Below are positions 36,434-48,391 of a stretch of 64,000 nucleotides of DNA, piece by piece (position 1 is the first letter of the stretch; every line of letters begins with the position of its first letter). Where the stretch lies: positions 1 through 64,000 of the forward strand of contig JAPYMA010001172.1 in NCBI GenBank assembly GCA_035041965.1. Reading direction: 5' to 3'. The translations under genes and the position numbers were made by a program. Source of the stretch: Anisakis pegreffii (lineage: Eukaryota > Nematoda > Chromadorea > Rhabditida > Anisakidae). Under the pieces are notes generated by a model. The model saw only the letters and a program-made list of their open reading frames with translations. It did no database searches and was not told the origin of the DNA.

Positions 36434-39400
36434 ATGAATTACTCGATGAAATGTTGGTCGGAAAGACATCAAGTGCTTTTTGGATCGACACTCGAAATGA
36501 TCCTCTTCACGTTATTTTTTCCACCGATTTGCGTTCTTGGCATTGTCGGCAACACGCTGAATTTAATGGTATTACTCGGCGCTGAAATGAGATCAAGGTA
36601 ATAAGCACGCTATTTGTGCTCTTCCGTTGATTATTGTTTAAAATACCAATCAATTTCTCATCGAATTGTTACGTCGTTCTACTGATTCTCTCCAAGAAAA
36701 AATCCACTTTACATATCTCAACGTAATCGTTTGAATAGAATAACCGAAATAGTTTTCAATCGACGAGGTATCAAGCTAACGGCACGTCCGCTGAATATGT
36801 TTAAAGTTGAAGAATTCGCATGAACTCTGCATCATTAGATACCTAACTTTCGTGTACAAATAGTCGTTGTCGGGAGCATCAGTAAGACACCTTTTATACT
36901 AACATTGTCAGTGTCACGTCAGATATCGGCTGGAGTCAGCTTGTGGTGGAGTAGGACTGATTAATTCTTTTGGATTCAGGCTTATTATTAACTTGAAAGC
37001 GATCTGTTCAGGCCGCTTTCAAGTTAATAATAATTTTTCATCTATTAGCGAAAGCAAAACCGAGAGAATTTTGATGAAGGCATCGATTATCGATAAGAAC
37101 AAATCTAAGGGCAATTTCACTATGATGAGATTCATTCATCTCCTGGAACGACCTACAGTCAGCAGGATCCGTCTCATCCACATTGTTCTAAAGTTTGTTT
37201 TTTCAACTGCAGGGCTAATTTATTACTGGCTTGTCTTGCGTTTTGTGATATCGTCTTCTTGATTTTGATGATACCACACTCGATGGCCAATTTCAACGTT
37301 TTCGCTCTGAATTACTCATTTCGATGGTATTATTTGAGCGCTAAAATGCATCTCATAACATTCGCTAACTGGAGTTCTGCAGTCGCCATTTGGTTTGTTT
37401 TTCGAGCGTTCATCTCAGAATTCATTAGCTCGTTCATTCGAAAGCAGTTGTATAGAACTTGTTTGAAGTGAAAGTAGCCTTGAAAATGCATCGAGAAAAA
37501 AAATCTTTCTTCAGGTTTCAGTAACTCAAAGGAACATGCATTATTGTCAGGCAAAAGTGAGTGCAATTCAGAGAGGGCATTGAATTCAGGCTAGTTGTTG
37601 CGGTATGCGTTGAGCGCGTGATGGGGATACGTCATCCATTGCACACGCGTGGTCACTGGTCACGTTATTGCATGGCAGCATTGGTGGTGAGCATAGTTGT
37701 GATCGCTGGCATCCTCACATCCTATAATCACTTCTCGCATGTCTGTATTGTACAAGAGTTCTGCAATCAAACTCAAGTGATGGCAAAATGTTTTGACGTT
37801 ACGCTCGATACGTTCGTTTTATCGCTTATTATTGTTCAGTCATTTAACGCCATGATCAGGCTGATGACAATACGCAGAACACTAAACAAATGATCAATTA
37901 ATCACCAATTGTTGATCAAGATCCGAAGTGAAAATAATCCAAAAAATGCATTTTTATAACTTGTAAGTTAACTTATAAATTATAATCATCGCTACGCTAT
38001 CCATTCAGAGATCAGTTACATAAAAACTGCTGCTCGTTAGCACCAAATTTTGCAGTTCCATTTTGCAGCGAATCCAGCATAATAGCATTTCCTCAAATCA
38101 TTAAGATGTAAATAATCAAATGAGAAGTGAGCAAACAAAAATATGTAGATGATGAACGATAAACAGTAATACTTCAGTTGGCTTGGTAATCGGACGAACA
38201 TAACGCCACTGATTCAGCGCAGTTACATCAAGTGGAGCATCATCACGAATGCTGTTTTTGTTGTTATCGTACCAATCATTCTCTTAACCGGTAATCACTC
38301 CGAATACATTTGAAAGGAAGAATAGAACTGATAATCACCAGTTTTATTCTTTTCAAATGTAATCGAAATTCTAAACTTACTCACTTTTTTCGAATATTAC
38401 TGACTTTACAAAGTAGTCGCTTGCAATCATACGCTTAGCCAAGAGTCTGATCTTTTCGATACATTGATCGAAAAATTATGGATCACATCAAATAAATGAA
38501 CTGAATTTTTCCAGCCATTTTAAACGATACTTCTCATAAATCTGAATGGATCACTAGAGGAATGCACTCATTGTCAGAGAAATTAAGAATATGAGAAAAA
38601 AATTTCATAGAGGTGCGTGAAAACGTTGAAGATAAACGTAATACTCTTGAAATGAATCGATGCATGGTGCATTAAACTGATTGACGCAATCCTGATGGCG
38701 CTGACCAATTGAAAGTTACTTTGATGCTGCCTGCAATCGATAGGAATGCTAATGAAACTGCACTTAATTCAGCACTAAATGCCGCACTGATTGTGTTCTT
38801 AAAACAAAGGTCCGTTATGCTTTATCAAAGTATTTCGGATTCATCCAAAAAAGAGGTGAAGAACGAACAAGGCGCGTCACTGTTTCGTCGCAGCATTGAT
38901 CAGGTGTTATTTTGCTTCCTTTCGAACTTACAACCGTTCCTATTTCTATTCCGTGCCCCAAAAACCTTTCAGTAAGAGAATTAATCTTGACCGATTGCAA
39001 ACGACATCATTAAGAGAGAACGTAGTGTACTAATACATTGCTTGTCTTTTCAGCAAAACGATCTTACAATTAGCTGAATTCTTTTGAACAGCACATTCAA
39101 TGCACAAATATTTTTATATTTGCTACTCAAATGAGTTTTTTCTTTTTGAAACTAGCTCGGTAGTTGTTGTTTAAACTTTAAAATTTAGAGCAATTTTAGC
39201 CGTTAGTTGACTTTATGAACGCGGTTTTGATAGACTTTTGTAATCAGTGATCATAAGTTCGCAAAATTTTACAGGCAACAAGACAGAGAACAGAACAGCG
39301 CATCGCAATAACGGTAGTTGCTATCGTGACGTGCTTCACTATTACTCAGGTTCTGCCTTTACACGTTCTCATTTGACGACATTTCGTTGAAAATTTCCTA

Positions 39401-39934
39401 GATGGCATTTAATCACTTGGATGTTTCGTTTGGATTGTTGTCATTAGATGCAGTTTGGTATATCGTTTGCAGCAAAACTAGACTGCATCCTTCAAGCAGT
39501 TGTCCAGAAACTGATCTAAACGGTCTTTAATGAATAGTTCCCCAATCGTGCTGAATGATATCGCTCACGAAATGCAGAAATAACCGATCTAAACACGTTG
39601 AATGTCAAACACATTACGACTTTTAATGATCAGAAACATGAACAGAAAGGAATTCATTCAGTGTATTTTTAAGGGACCATCAGCTGTCGTCTTATCGATA
39701 AATACGTTCTCTTCGACACGAACAGTTGAGGCACTCACCGGATTGAATTGGTATCAACTGCAGACAGTAACAGCTTTTCTTGTTATCGTTGGTAAAACAC
39801 TCAATTTCATACTTTTCTGTCTGAGCAGTGCAAATTTCCGACGACGACTGATGTGTATATTGCGGAATAAACTGAAAGCAGTTCAGAAGAGCAGAACATC
39901 GACTATCAATGGTACTCTATTCATTTCGCTCTAA
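36434..39934 (+). CDS. Class A neuropeptide GPCR, FMRFamide-receptor-like, seven exons
   Basis: Exons 36,434-36,597, 37,213-37,392, 37,590-37,811, 38,178-38,290, 38,773-38,855, 39,275-39,349 and 39,674-39,934 give 365 residues with all phases matching. Landmarks: an extracellular N-Y-S glycosylation site; TM1 with G-N-T-L-N (39-43); TM2 L-A-C-L-A-F-C-D with Asp 67; P-H-S-M-A-N-F; TM3 ending A-V-C-V-E-R (Glu 123-Arg 124) then G-I-R-H-P-L; N-R-T-N-I-T in loop 2; TM6 R-I-A-I-T-V-V-A-I-V; TM7 T-L-N-F-I-L-F-C-L-S-S followed by F-R-R-R-L. The I-R-H-P-L and L-N-F-I-L-F-C pattern, lacking the Pro of NPxxY, fits invertebrate FMRFamide-type receptors; subfamily is inference. The usual extracellular TM3 cysteine is not visible, which is odd. 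The exon 3 donor (37,811) is weak and chosen by phase. A start at the second Met, residue 5, is also possible. Confidence 0.85.
36982..37033. repeat. 20-bp perfect hairpin, 12-nt loop, in GPCR intron 1
   Basis: TTATTATTAACTTGAAAGCG (36,982-37,001) and its exact complement (37,014-37,033), 180 bp before the exon 2 acceptor. Confidence 0.95.
38305..38361. repeat. Imperfect inverted repeat in GPCR intron 4
   Basis: Arms of about 23-25 bp (TACATTTGAAAGGAAGAATA and its near complement ending TTCAAATGTA) begin 15 bp after the exon 4 donor, so the stem could form next to the splice site in the pre-mRNA. Confidence 0.8.
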
Positions 39935-41900
39935 TTTCTTATAACTCACACATTGTTTATTCCTATTCACAATTAGCGATTCGACTGCCTCAAGAGCACA
40001 TAACATAAAATCACATTAAGAGAGTCTTTTTTTTTTGTCCATAACTGAAACAACGAGAACGATTGAGAATTCCGAATGTTACTCACTACCATTTTAGAAT
40101 GTTTAAAGTTGTCACCAATCAAATAAAAAATTTCAATTTCGCAGCAACTTTCATGCTCTCGTTCATAGTCATTTCAGTTACCTTATTCTCACTGGTACCG
40201 TTCTCTGGAAGACGTTCACAATGAAGAGTTAGCATGAAACATTTTGAAGAGTTCATGCACTATTCCAGAGTTGGGATTTTCTTCTCGATGACGCAAATGG
40301 AGCGCTTGAACATCAGTCTGATGTCATCAATAGAATAATCCATATCGCCGCATCAAGATGATTATTCGACTAGACATAATTCGGGTTTATTAATGCATCG
40401 AAACATATTCATAATATACGTACTCATCCGACTAACTCAATGTTCTTTGCATTATCATTTCATTTCAGTAAGACGAATTCTATTCGTCTCACCATAATCT
40501 AGTCATTCAGCTCTAACGCTTTGTAAATATCCTCTCTACTCGAAAAACACAATTTTCTGATAGTTCGCGTTGCACTTTATCGTAAAATGATCGAATATTG
40601 CAATTCACTCGCCTATTGTACGGTCTTGCGGTCTTATTAAGATGTCAAGTTTGACTGATACTGGCCGGATCTAAACGTCCGCAAGGTCAGATTGGATTCG
40701 AAGAAAATGAAGACCCGAAACCGCAGGTTCGGTTTTGTTAACTTCCACGAGGATCATATCCCGTGAAGTCGGGCTCATCTATTCAGATTTTGCCACAAAC
40801 CTTGCGAGTCTAGATTCAAATCAAACTTGAGGGACTTAGATGCCTTTCCCAGGCCCGGCTCAACAATAATTTTGAAAGTGTTCAACAGACAGGAGCCTTT
40901 GAAACGTTGTGGCCATTCGAGTAACAATTGATAAATGATCGATGAAAACGAGTAGGATTTCTTCTTTCTAAATACATCAATCACCTGTTCATTACTGCCT
41001 TCTAATTTTTCAAACTTTCAGAAGCTATTATATCGTGATAGAATATATACTTAGTGACAAGAAAATTTACGAACTGTTAACAACAGAAAGAGAGAAATAT
41101 TCGCTGGGAACATAGTGAGTTTTATGTGGAAGCATCATGGAGTACTATTTTTTTGTTTGAAATAAGGTTCACAGATTGATTTGTCGCTGAGACTGAGATT
41201 TGAGGTGTTTCGATACGAATTTAGATTTAAAGGTTGTTACTGACGGGACCACAAAATTGGCTCTGACTGTGTAAAAGATAATGCTGAATTTGCGCTTTTC
41301 TGATGGATTGAAACTGCTAGCTTGAACAACAATCATTTCAGCTATCGTCGCAAATTACCAATTGTACTTGCCTCTGAGAGCTATTTTGACTGTAAAATTT
41401 TCATTTCTCATGAATCGTATGAGCAAATGCTCAGAATCATGAAACTGATTCGTTGTGTATATTGTTTTTCATTAATTTTGCTTTGTTGACTGTCGTTTAC
41501 ACCGTAATACGTGAAGTTTATGCGATTTGAGCAACACGTGAACGAAATATTAACATATCAAAGAAGTGTTCGTTGACGACTGTAAATTATGTGTATCTAT
41601 TAATAATTTGGATCACTTATGGTGATAAGAACTATAACTGAATTTGTCAATTCAACTTTTTCGTAGTTCTTATTGTCACTTCTCCAATTTCATTATCTTT
41701 GAAAATCTTTTCAATCGGTTATCGCCGCTGTTGTTTTGCTGTTATTCTTTTTTATCTTCATACACCATCAAATGTTGAACTCTCAAATTTTTGCTTACAT
41801 TTGAACAGTTTTGTTGAGCAATGTCGAGCTGGATTGATGACGCTGATACGTTCTGAAGTGACTGACTGCTATTTGTTTTGAGTCAAGAATCAACTGGCTT
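39935..41900. other. No supported gene
   Basis: Downstream of the GPCR. Around 40,660-40,870 lies a GC-richer, repeat-like patch with palindromic phrases such as CCGAAACCGCAGGTTCGG. No coding exon was established. Confidence 0.4.
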
Positions 41901-41901
41901 A

Positions 41902-42400
41902 TTATAACTCTTGTTGCATGTTAATTTTTCGAATGCAATTGTGGTCATATGTATTCAGTTTTAATGTTTTCTTTTGAACCGTAATTCGAATGAAATGATC
42001 TCGATTTCCTTCTCCATTTCGCATCTTCACATTTGCTTGCTGCCTTAGCGGACAAGGAAAATTCCCTAGCAGTCCGACGTGGAAGTTTTGATTGAACTCC
42101 GTAACTTCGTTTTGGTAATGTTTTTGTTCTGGATCTCCCTTTTGACACATTTTTCGTCATTGCCCAAACCTGAGGTTGACAATAAATGATAATGACTCAC
42201 CGTTTGACTTGGCTGAGGTAATTCAAATAAAATGATCACTATTCGTATTTGTGTACTCTCATCGTTCATCAGTTGAACGAGATGAGCTTTCGCATTGCTT
42301 TTGGAAGCTATTAATGCAAGAATAGTATAGGCTGTTAGTGAAAGAATTCCATAAACGATAACGGTTATAGAAAGGAAATATTGGTGGCATTATTAATGAG
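41902..42400 (-). CDS. Candidate membrane-protein 3' part, unrecognised, ambiguous splicing
   Basis: On the minus strand the frame entering near 42,390 reads Q-Y-F-L-S-I-T-V-I-V-Y-G-I-L-S-L-T-A, a clear hydrophobic segment, then I-A-S-K-S-N-A-K-A-H-L-V-Q-L and P-Q-P-S-Q-T up to a GTGAGT at about 42,202. After that all three frames stay open for 60-80 codons. A 31-nt intron (CCTCAG acceptor) would give a Lys/Arg/Ser-rich tail ending N-I-K-T-E-Y-I, while a 62-nt intron (AAAAG acceptor) would give a different tail ending K-I-N-M-Q-Q-E-L. It may be the C-terminal end of a single-pass or receptor protein. No start was found and the family is unknown. Confidence 0.35.
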
Positions 42401-43006
42401 TTTCGTGATCATTTTATTGCTTAAGAATGTGCAATTGTATTGTATTTGAGCCACGTATGTCAGATATTCATTTTATTCATTCATTTGTTGTTTATTTTAT
42501 CTTGTACTCTGATAAACAGTTCATTTAATGTATCGCATATTGAATACTTTCGATTTCAGAATCAATGAGTTTATCATACGGCGATCGTGTTAGAAGGCAC
42601 GATTATTAGACCGTGGTATTGATAAATTTGCATGGAAAGTACTTTTCACTTTTTATCATGCACAAGATGATAAACCTTTCGAGCGCAGTTTACCAAACAG
42701 CACTGACGGTTTTGGTATACCGCGTTGTGGGTGTTCGATCTTGTTGTGGATCATTGTATGGCATTTTGTAGCTTATGTTGCGCTCTATTGTTTGTTGCGC
42801 TTGACGTAACATACATATGAATACCGTTATAGATGTTTCCTTTTGGGTGTTGGAACGGAAAGGAAAAAAAATTATCGTCTGTATTTTGCTTTATGCGAAC
42901 AAATCCAATAAATGCGTGAGGAAAGCGGTTCAAAAGATGAACAAACAGCATTATTGAACTATGGATCGTGGGTGGAACAACCATAGTTCATTGGTTCCGC
43001 AAATAT
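42401..43006. other. No gene seen
   Basis: AT-rich interval between two minus-strand candidates. Confidence 0.4.
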
Positions 43007-43219
43007 TCAATTGAAAATAATGATCGGGATCAGTGTTGGAAGAGGAGAAGATTTCTGTGGGAGAGTATCGAAATGCGAGTAGCTTTCAGCTGGGGATGGA
43101 TCATTTCCGAGAGAGGAATCCACGCTCAAAGGGGAGGAAGGAAGGGGAAAAGACAGGCATTTCGGACTTTTTGAATTAGGGTCTGTTGAAGATCGAGACG
43201 TTTTCTCTTCAAATGCGAA
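43007..43219 (-). CDS. Candidate terminal exon, Ser/Pro-rich, unrecognised
   Basis: Behind a CTGAACCTAG acceptor the minus-strand frame (phase 0) reads F-A-F-E-E-K-T-S-R-S-S-T-D-P-N-S-K-S, then F-P-L-P-S-S-P-L-S-V-D-S-S, and stops at 43,007-43,009 after 70 codons. GC content is above the flanks and composition is typical of a disordered C-terminal tail. It lies 1.6 kb downstream, in minus orientation, of the four-exon gene at 44.8-46.4 kb, which already has its own stop. It could be an alternative last exon or a separate gene. The pyrimidine tract is poor. Confidence 0.35.
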   Translation of the reverse strand, partial: FAFEEKTSRSSTDPNSKSPKCLSFPLPSSPLSVDSSLGNDPSPAESYSHFDTLPQKSSPLPTLIPIIIFN

Positions 43220-43449
43220 CTAGGTTCAGTGAGGATTTATTGAATAAAAGCCTCACGAAACGTGAGAAAAGCTTTAAAACAAGAATTATTCTTCTACACC
43301 ACGGAATTTTATCCGTTTTCAAATGATCATCAGCGTGGATTATCAGCTCATACAAATCGCTCACCTTCCCTCTGACATTCATTAATATGTAACCGCCGCC
43401 TCGAAAGGGCTAGCACCAATTGTCGAAACCTAAAAATTCCGAACTGGAT

Positions 43450-43570
43450 TAAACTGGTGTCATACTGAGGCTTAAGCTAATAAAACCTGGGCTTAAACTA
43501 ATGCTTGGATTCAGGCTTATATTCAAGCTCCAACCAGTGCTTGGATTCAGGCTTACGTTCAAGCTCCTTT
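43450..43570. repeat. AGGCTTAAGCT-type repeat with a 36-bp tandem duplication
   Basis: GCTTGGATTCAGGCTTA plus TTCAAGCTCC and spacer occur at 43,503 and 43,539 (36-bp unit). The flanking words belong to the same dispersed low-complexity family as at 8.7 and 10 kb. Confidence 0.8.
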
Positions 43571-44815
43571 TCCGTTCAACAATATCCTTTTTAAACGATA
43601 CGTAAATCTTAATCAGTAGTACTCATATGAAAGAAACTCCCTTCCAGGAGAGAATTTGAGAACGTTAGGGAAGAGAATTGAAGAAGGGGAATTGAAGAGT
43701 CTAGCAATTTATTGTTGACTGACTTTTTTTTCAGATTGCCTTCATAAATGTCCAGCAATGTCTTCAAGCTGAGTTTGATTCAAATACATTTATGACAAAT
43801 TGTATCAGTGACAAATTTTCAACGGGAAACTTTTGATCATTGGATCAATTTGTTGATCTTAGTCTGGTCCGTCATCAGTAAGCAATGGATTGTCATAGGA
43901 GAGAGGAATTATCTGAAATCAGCGGTTTAACATCACCATCTGCAGTTTAGGAAGGGCAAGAAGATGAAATTCACATAAGCTGAAAGTGACATTACAAGAC
44001 GGGAAAACATTCGCCGAACTAAGCGATTTGCCCACTGGAAAAAGCAACAACCATTGATTTTTAGAAGTCAAAAGCAATGTTTTCTAAGCAAAGGGGAATT
44101 ACACTGCTTGCATCGCTCAACAACAATTTGCAGCTTTTTGTGGTTGTTATTCCGAGTGAAAATATCCACGTGCCGTCGTGTTAAAATAGTTTTAAAATTT
44201 CGATCCAAACTGTCGCAGGCTTATGCGTAGACATCATTGCCATTTACTGAAGGAAAACTGTCCTGAACAGTGAATAAATCCAAAACGTTGTGAAGGAACT
44301 AACGACGAATAAGTAAAAAATTCTCTCTTTGCAAGGAAAATTCTCTGTTTTCCACTTAGTGTCAATTACTTGGCGCTAATCGCAATACTTGCGTATAGAT
44401 CTTTGAATGGTATTTTTTCAAATGAAAGCATGATGAATATATCACTTGTTGTTGTTTTTAACTTTTTAGGTGTTTTTGTCGAGCTTTTGAAGTAAAAATG
44501 AATATGATCAGCGTGCGGTGGAATGCGCAGTGGAAACTCAATATAATATTTATTACTTAATTCTCAGTGATCACTTGATGATTACAGTAACTGGCCACTT
44601 AGCATATGATCTTCACACAATATTAAGTCGACAATGATTGACGAGTAGTGATCAATTACAATACTTCACAATAATGATTAATCACAGGGATGATTGATTT
44701 CTTCTTTAAAACATTACACATGGACGAGACAAGGCTTATACTTCTGCGACGCAAACTGTGAATTACGATGATGACCGCGATCCTTCGTTCCTTGCTCTTT
44801 AAGTACTTGCATCGC
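43571..44815. other. No gene seen
   Basis: AT-rich sequence downstream of the four-exon minus-strand model. No exon was recognised. Confidence 0.4.
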
Positions 44816-46434
44816 TTATCTGTTCCGGAATTCATCGGCCACAGTTTCCCACAACATTTTGTTGTTGTTCAGCCATCGCTCCTGGGAATCTTTCGCCTGT
44901 AAGATCTGAATTGAAGATAATAACTACTTTTGTTTGGGTTATCTACCAAATTTTTGAGATTTAGATTTTATGTTTTTAGAAAGAGGTGCTCGACTTGATT
45001 ACAGAAGCAATCTAAACGCGTCGTTAGTCTGCATCCATAGTGCCCTGATAGGAGCGTTACACAGCGACAGTTTCCGCTCCCGATATTTGGCCAAAGTCGG
45101 TTGGTCCGTTATTAGCTGTCGTAAAGGATACAAGTTTTAACATTTTTACAACTGAATTGAATTCCAACGATTCTAAATCACTCTTATCACATACTTAAGT
45201 CGTATGAATTTCCGTCTGCTACATTGCAACACGCGAATCTATTGAATAAGATCAGCGTGCACACTTCACTTACATGAAAGAAACAAATCGCTTGTAGCAA
45301 ATAAGCAACTTCGTTTTGCGTGTTCAAATATTTCAACAAATTGAACTAACTAATCTCACATTTCATCAACGCACAACATTTTTTGTATGCTCTCTGTGAT
45401 TAGGCGAGGCGAGCTTTCGAGAATACACACATATTACACTTGTGAGGTAGCTGATTTTTGTACTTTGCTGCTCATTCGTCCATTCCAGTGATTAACTTTT
45501 TTCGGTATCAAAATCTTCTACGGAAATTGTTATATTCGCGAAAAGTTGACATTATTCATCAGTTGTCAAGTTGCTCGCAGCTGTTCAAGTTATTTACTAG
45601 TACATTTGCCCCCGTCTGTCATTTAAATCTGAAAAAAATCCATATCAACTCATAACTGTTTATCACTTCATTTATAATCACTGTCCACCCAGATTGCTCT
45701 CACGTATTCGCTCTTGTTCACATTTAATTTCGAATACAATCCCGGAAATAATGCAATTTAATGTTGCGTTCTTGCATTTCGAAATAACTACATCGTCATT
45801 TATCATATCCCACTTCGTCCCTCACCTAAACTGCCCTTTTGTGATCGCTCAGAACAACCACGCTTAAGAAGTTCAACATACAGTCATCTGTAAATACGTA
45901 AACTCAGATATGGATTTCGCATTGGTGTCACCAATCAACGAGAGTTATTGCTCTTACCAACATACTCGTATACCCCGTCGTTATCATTTTTGTTATCGAA
46001 TAAATACGACTGCCCTCCGGCGCAAACAATCGACCTCGCCACAATGGCATGTGCTGATTGTTGCCGGTTCAAAGGTGCCAGTATCCTCTGATTCTGCAGG
46101 CAGAGATTTATTGGATCACGCTGGCGATCATGGAGGTCAAAATGTACTTAACGAACCGAGATAGAGCCTCTGAATATTTCGTGTCAGTGAAAATCATTCC
46201 ATGCCTGCTGATATTGAGGAAAACGAACGTGTCATCTAACTCCGATACGTCAAAGAAATAAATTCTGATCGATTGAAATACCATAAATTAAAAAATTGCC
46301 AACTTAATCATAATTTTTCGTATAAAGAAATCTTCAGGCTAAAACAGTGCGAACTGAAACGCGAGCATTGTGGCCACGAACGTTACAAGCGTTTGATAGC
46401 CTGGCCAATCCAGGTAATATCTCCAGGTACACAT
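44816..46434 (-). CDS. Four-exon 105-residue orphan protein
   Basis: Minus-strand exons 46,434-46,387, 46,093-45,958, 45,115-45,063 and 44,896-44,816 join in phases 0, 1 and 0 and end in TAA, giving 105 residues. The protein starts M-C-T-W-R-Y-Y-L-D-W-P-G-Y, contains R-Q-Q-S-A-H-A-I-V-A-R-S-I-V and N-D-N-D-G-V-Y-E-Y, and ends M-L-W-E-T-V-A-D-E-F-R-N-R. Acceptors CTGCCTGCAG, TTACGACAG and CTTACAG are good. Donors GTAAGA and GTAACG are good; the third, GTGTAA, was chosen because it keeps frame (GTAACG two bases on would end the protein early). There is no signal peptide or membrane segment. I recognise no family. The first exon overlaps an equally exon-like frame on the opposite strand, so it is the weakest part. 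Confidence 0.45.
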
Positions 46435-46439
46435 TTCAT

Positions 46440-47278
46440 TTATTTTCATTTGTTCAGTACTACTCTTGCAAACTTCACAATTAACAATATTTTATCGCAT
46501 TGTTAAATGTAGATGTCAAGCTGCCTGCTGACTTCACCATGTTCACTTTACTGATTCACTTTCAGTCAAACTCATTTCTGTTCAGAGTTCTTGTTAGCAT
46601 TTAATACTGATTGTGAAGGAGTTTGAGATGTTAATGCAATTGTCAGCGATTAAATAGTGATGGTAATGTTTCCGAGCAATCAATAATAACAAAGTGGATT
46701 TGTGAGCATAATGAATTAAGAGAATATACGCACATACATACATATATCCAATGGGAAGGAACGTGATATGAGAAGATATGATCGAAATCTAACGAATGCC
46801 TGCCTGTTCACTAATCGTAACCAAGGAAACAACAACCATCCCAACCGTTTATACGTCTTGATTTCGTATTATTTCGATTGGGTATCCACGATTCTATTGC
46901 CAATTAATTCATGTATCGTGTATGTTACCAAAGCAAATGAAAATTTTCTCACACTTTTCGCTGCTCACTTCATTGAAGTACTTTTCTGTTGCCATTTTAT
47001 AAACCGAAATCCCTTTCAGCTCTTACAGTTCATCACCCAATCGAAATACTTATTACGGTATTGATAGCTTAATTAAATATCAATGTCTTGTCGTTTGAAT
47101 AACGACTAAAATCAACGCAATTTTCCGAAAGAAATTAACTTAAACTCAGTCGAGTGCATTACAAAATGAATTTGAAAATGGTCGGTATTGAACCATGCCT
47201 CGCCTGCTAACAGGGTTTTTTTTTTCAACTTGAATATCATTAGTGTCCATCCAGAGTGCGGAATGTTTAGATCGCAAA
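46440..47278. other. No supported gene
   Basis: AT-rich upstream flank of the four-exon minus-strand model. A 98-codon + strand frame at 46,768-47,064 has no splice support. Confidence 0.35.
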
Positions 47279-47460
47279 TTATTTCAGTCTTGTCGATTTT
47301 CTCGAAAAAATTAATCTATTTATCAAGATATCTACTGCTATCAAATCAACATCATCCATAATTGAGCACATCGATGTGGTATCATCGAAATGCGGAACTA
47401 ATCTTATACACACGAACCGACTGCCTATTTCAATGTCAGAACTGAGGAAATGATATCCGT
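47279..47460 (-). CDS. Weak candidate exon
   Basis: After a TTTCCTCAG acceptor the minus-strand frame reads S-D-I-E-I-G-S-R-F-V-C-I-R-L and D-D-V-D-L-I-A-V-D-I-L before a stop. Composition looks protein-like, but no partner exon or family was found. It could be an upstream relative of the 46.4-kb gene or chance. Confidence 0.22.
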
Positions 47461-48187
47461 TATCTCGTCTTTCCATCAACAACGCACATCTCTCTACTCA
47501 AGCTCTAGTCCTTTTGTCAGTCCATGAATGCCGTTTAGGTGAAATTCATTCTATCTCTATGTTTTTTCTACAATTCATACGATTTTTATCGCAGTTAGGT
47601 CTACTCGTTTCACTCATTTCATGAATACTCTAAAATATCTTCTAGTAACTACAATACTCAAACATATGAGTGTTTATTATTGTTCATCTCAGTGTGTTTG
47701 TCATCCGAAATGATTTCTGATAATTAGGAGCATTTCTTTGAACAGCGTGGATATTTGTTTATTCATTTACCCATCTCAGTCTATTTGTCATTTAAAACGG
47801 TTTGTGATAAATATATTATGATATATTATATTATGAGCGGTCGTTTCAACGAAGTGGATGTTTATCGATGAATGTAATTAATAGTCCCTTGTTTTCATAT
47901 GAACTGGACGAAATCTCATTCATTCTGACGAGTCATTCTCTCGTATCTATAATACCATGTGCACAAAGTTCTAAAAACAAGCTCACTTTCTTGGATGGTC
48001 AAAGACATCAGGTCGATAGCGATTCTTTCACATCTACATCACATAATGCATAGTTTCAACGTATCACTGACCAAAAACATCCGCTGATCTCGTCTGCTCA
48101 CCGACGTTTAGCACCTTTACTGTGTAAGAAGGCAAACACTACTTCGTTGATTAATCGTGCATAACTTCAAAGTTTCTCGACCTTAAT

Positions 48188-48391
48188 CATATCGGTACAC
48201 CACTCGGTTCCGAGCAAAACTTTCCTCCGCGAACGGGAATCGAACCCGCGACGTACCAACTACCAGTTGGGGCTCTACTTCTGAGGTAGAGCCGAAAACT
48301 TTCCGTTCGCGGAGCAAAGTTTTGCTCAAAACCGAGTGGTGTACCAATATCATTAATGTTGTGAGCCTGAGCCAGGCTATGATCCGGCTTA
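48188..48391 (-). repeat. tRNA-derived foldback repeat, family B copy 2
   Basis: A left arm at 48,193-48,238 (CGGTACACCACTCGGTTCCG onwards, including TTTGCTCGG and TCCGCGAACG on the complement) pairs with the right arm 48,303-48,345. Between them the minus strand reads a tRNA-like core: GTAGAGCCCCAACTGGTAG, then CGTCGCGGGTTCGATTCCCG with a consensus B box. The right flank GTGAGCCTGAGCCAGGCTAT also occurs inverted at 9.33 kb. Confidence 0.8.

Noticed and set aside
46100..46260. Plus-strand frame with V-K-I-I-P-C-L-L-I, similar to TM5 of myosuppressin-type receptors
   Set aside because: No other transmembrane exon of a second GPCR was found around it, and the antisense minus-strand exon is better supported.
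46315..46414. Plus-strand exon between AATCTTCAG and CAG|GTAATA reading L-K-Q-C-E-L-K-R-E-H-C-G-H-E-R-Y
   Set aside because: Its splice sites are good, but no partner exon fits and it overlaps the first exon of the phase-consistent minus-strand gene. Resemblance to C-x-C mitochondrial complex I subunits was too slight.
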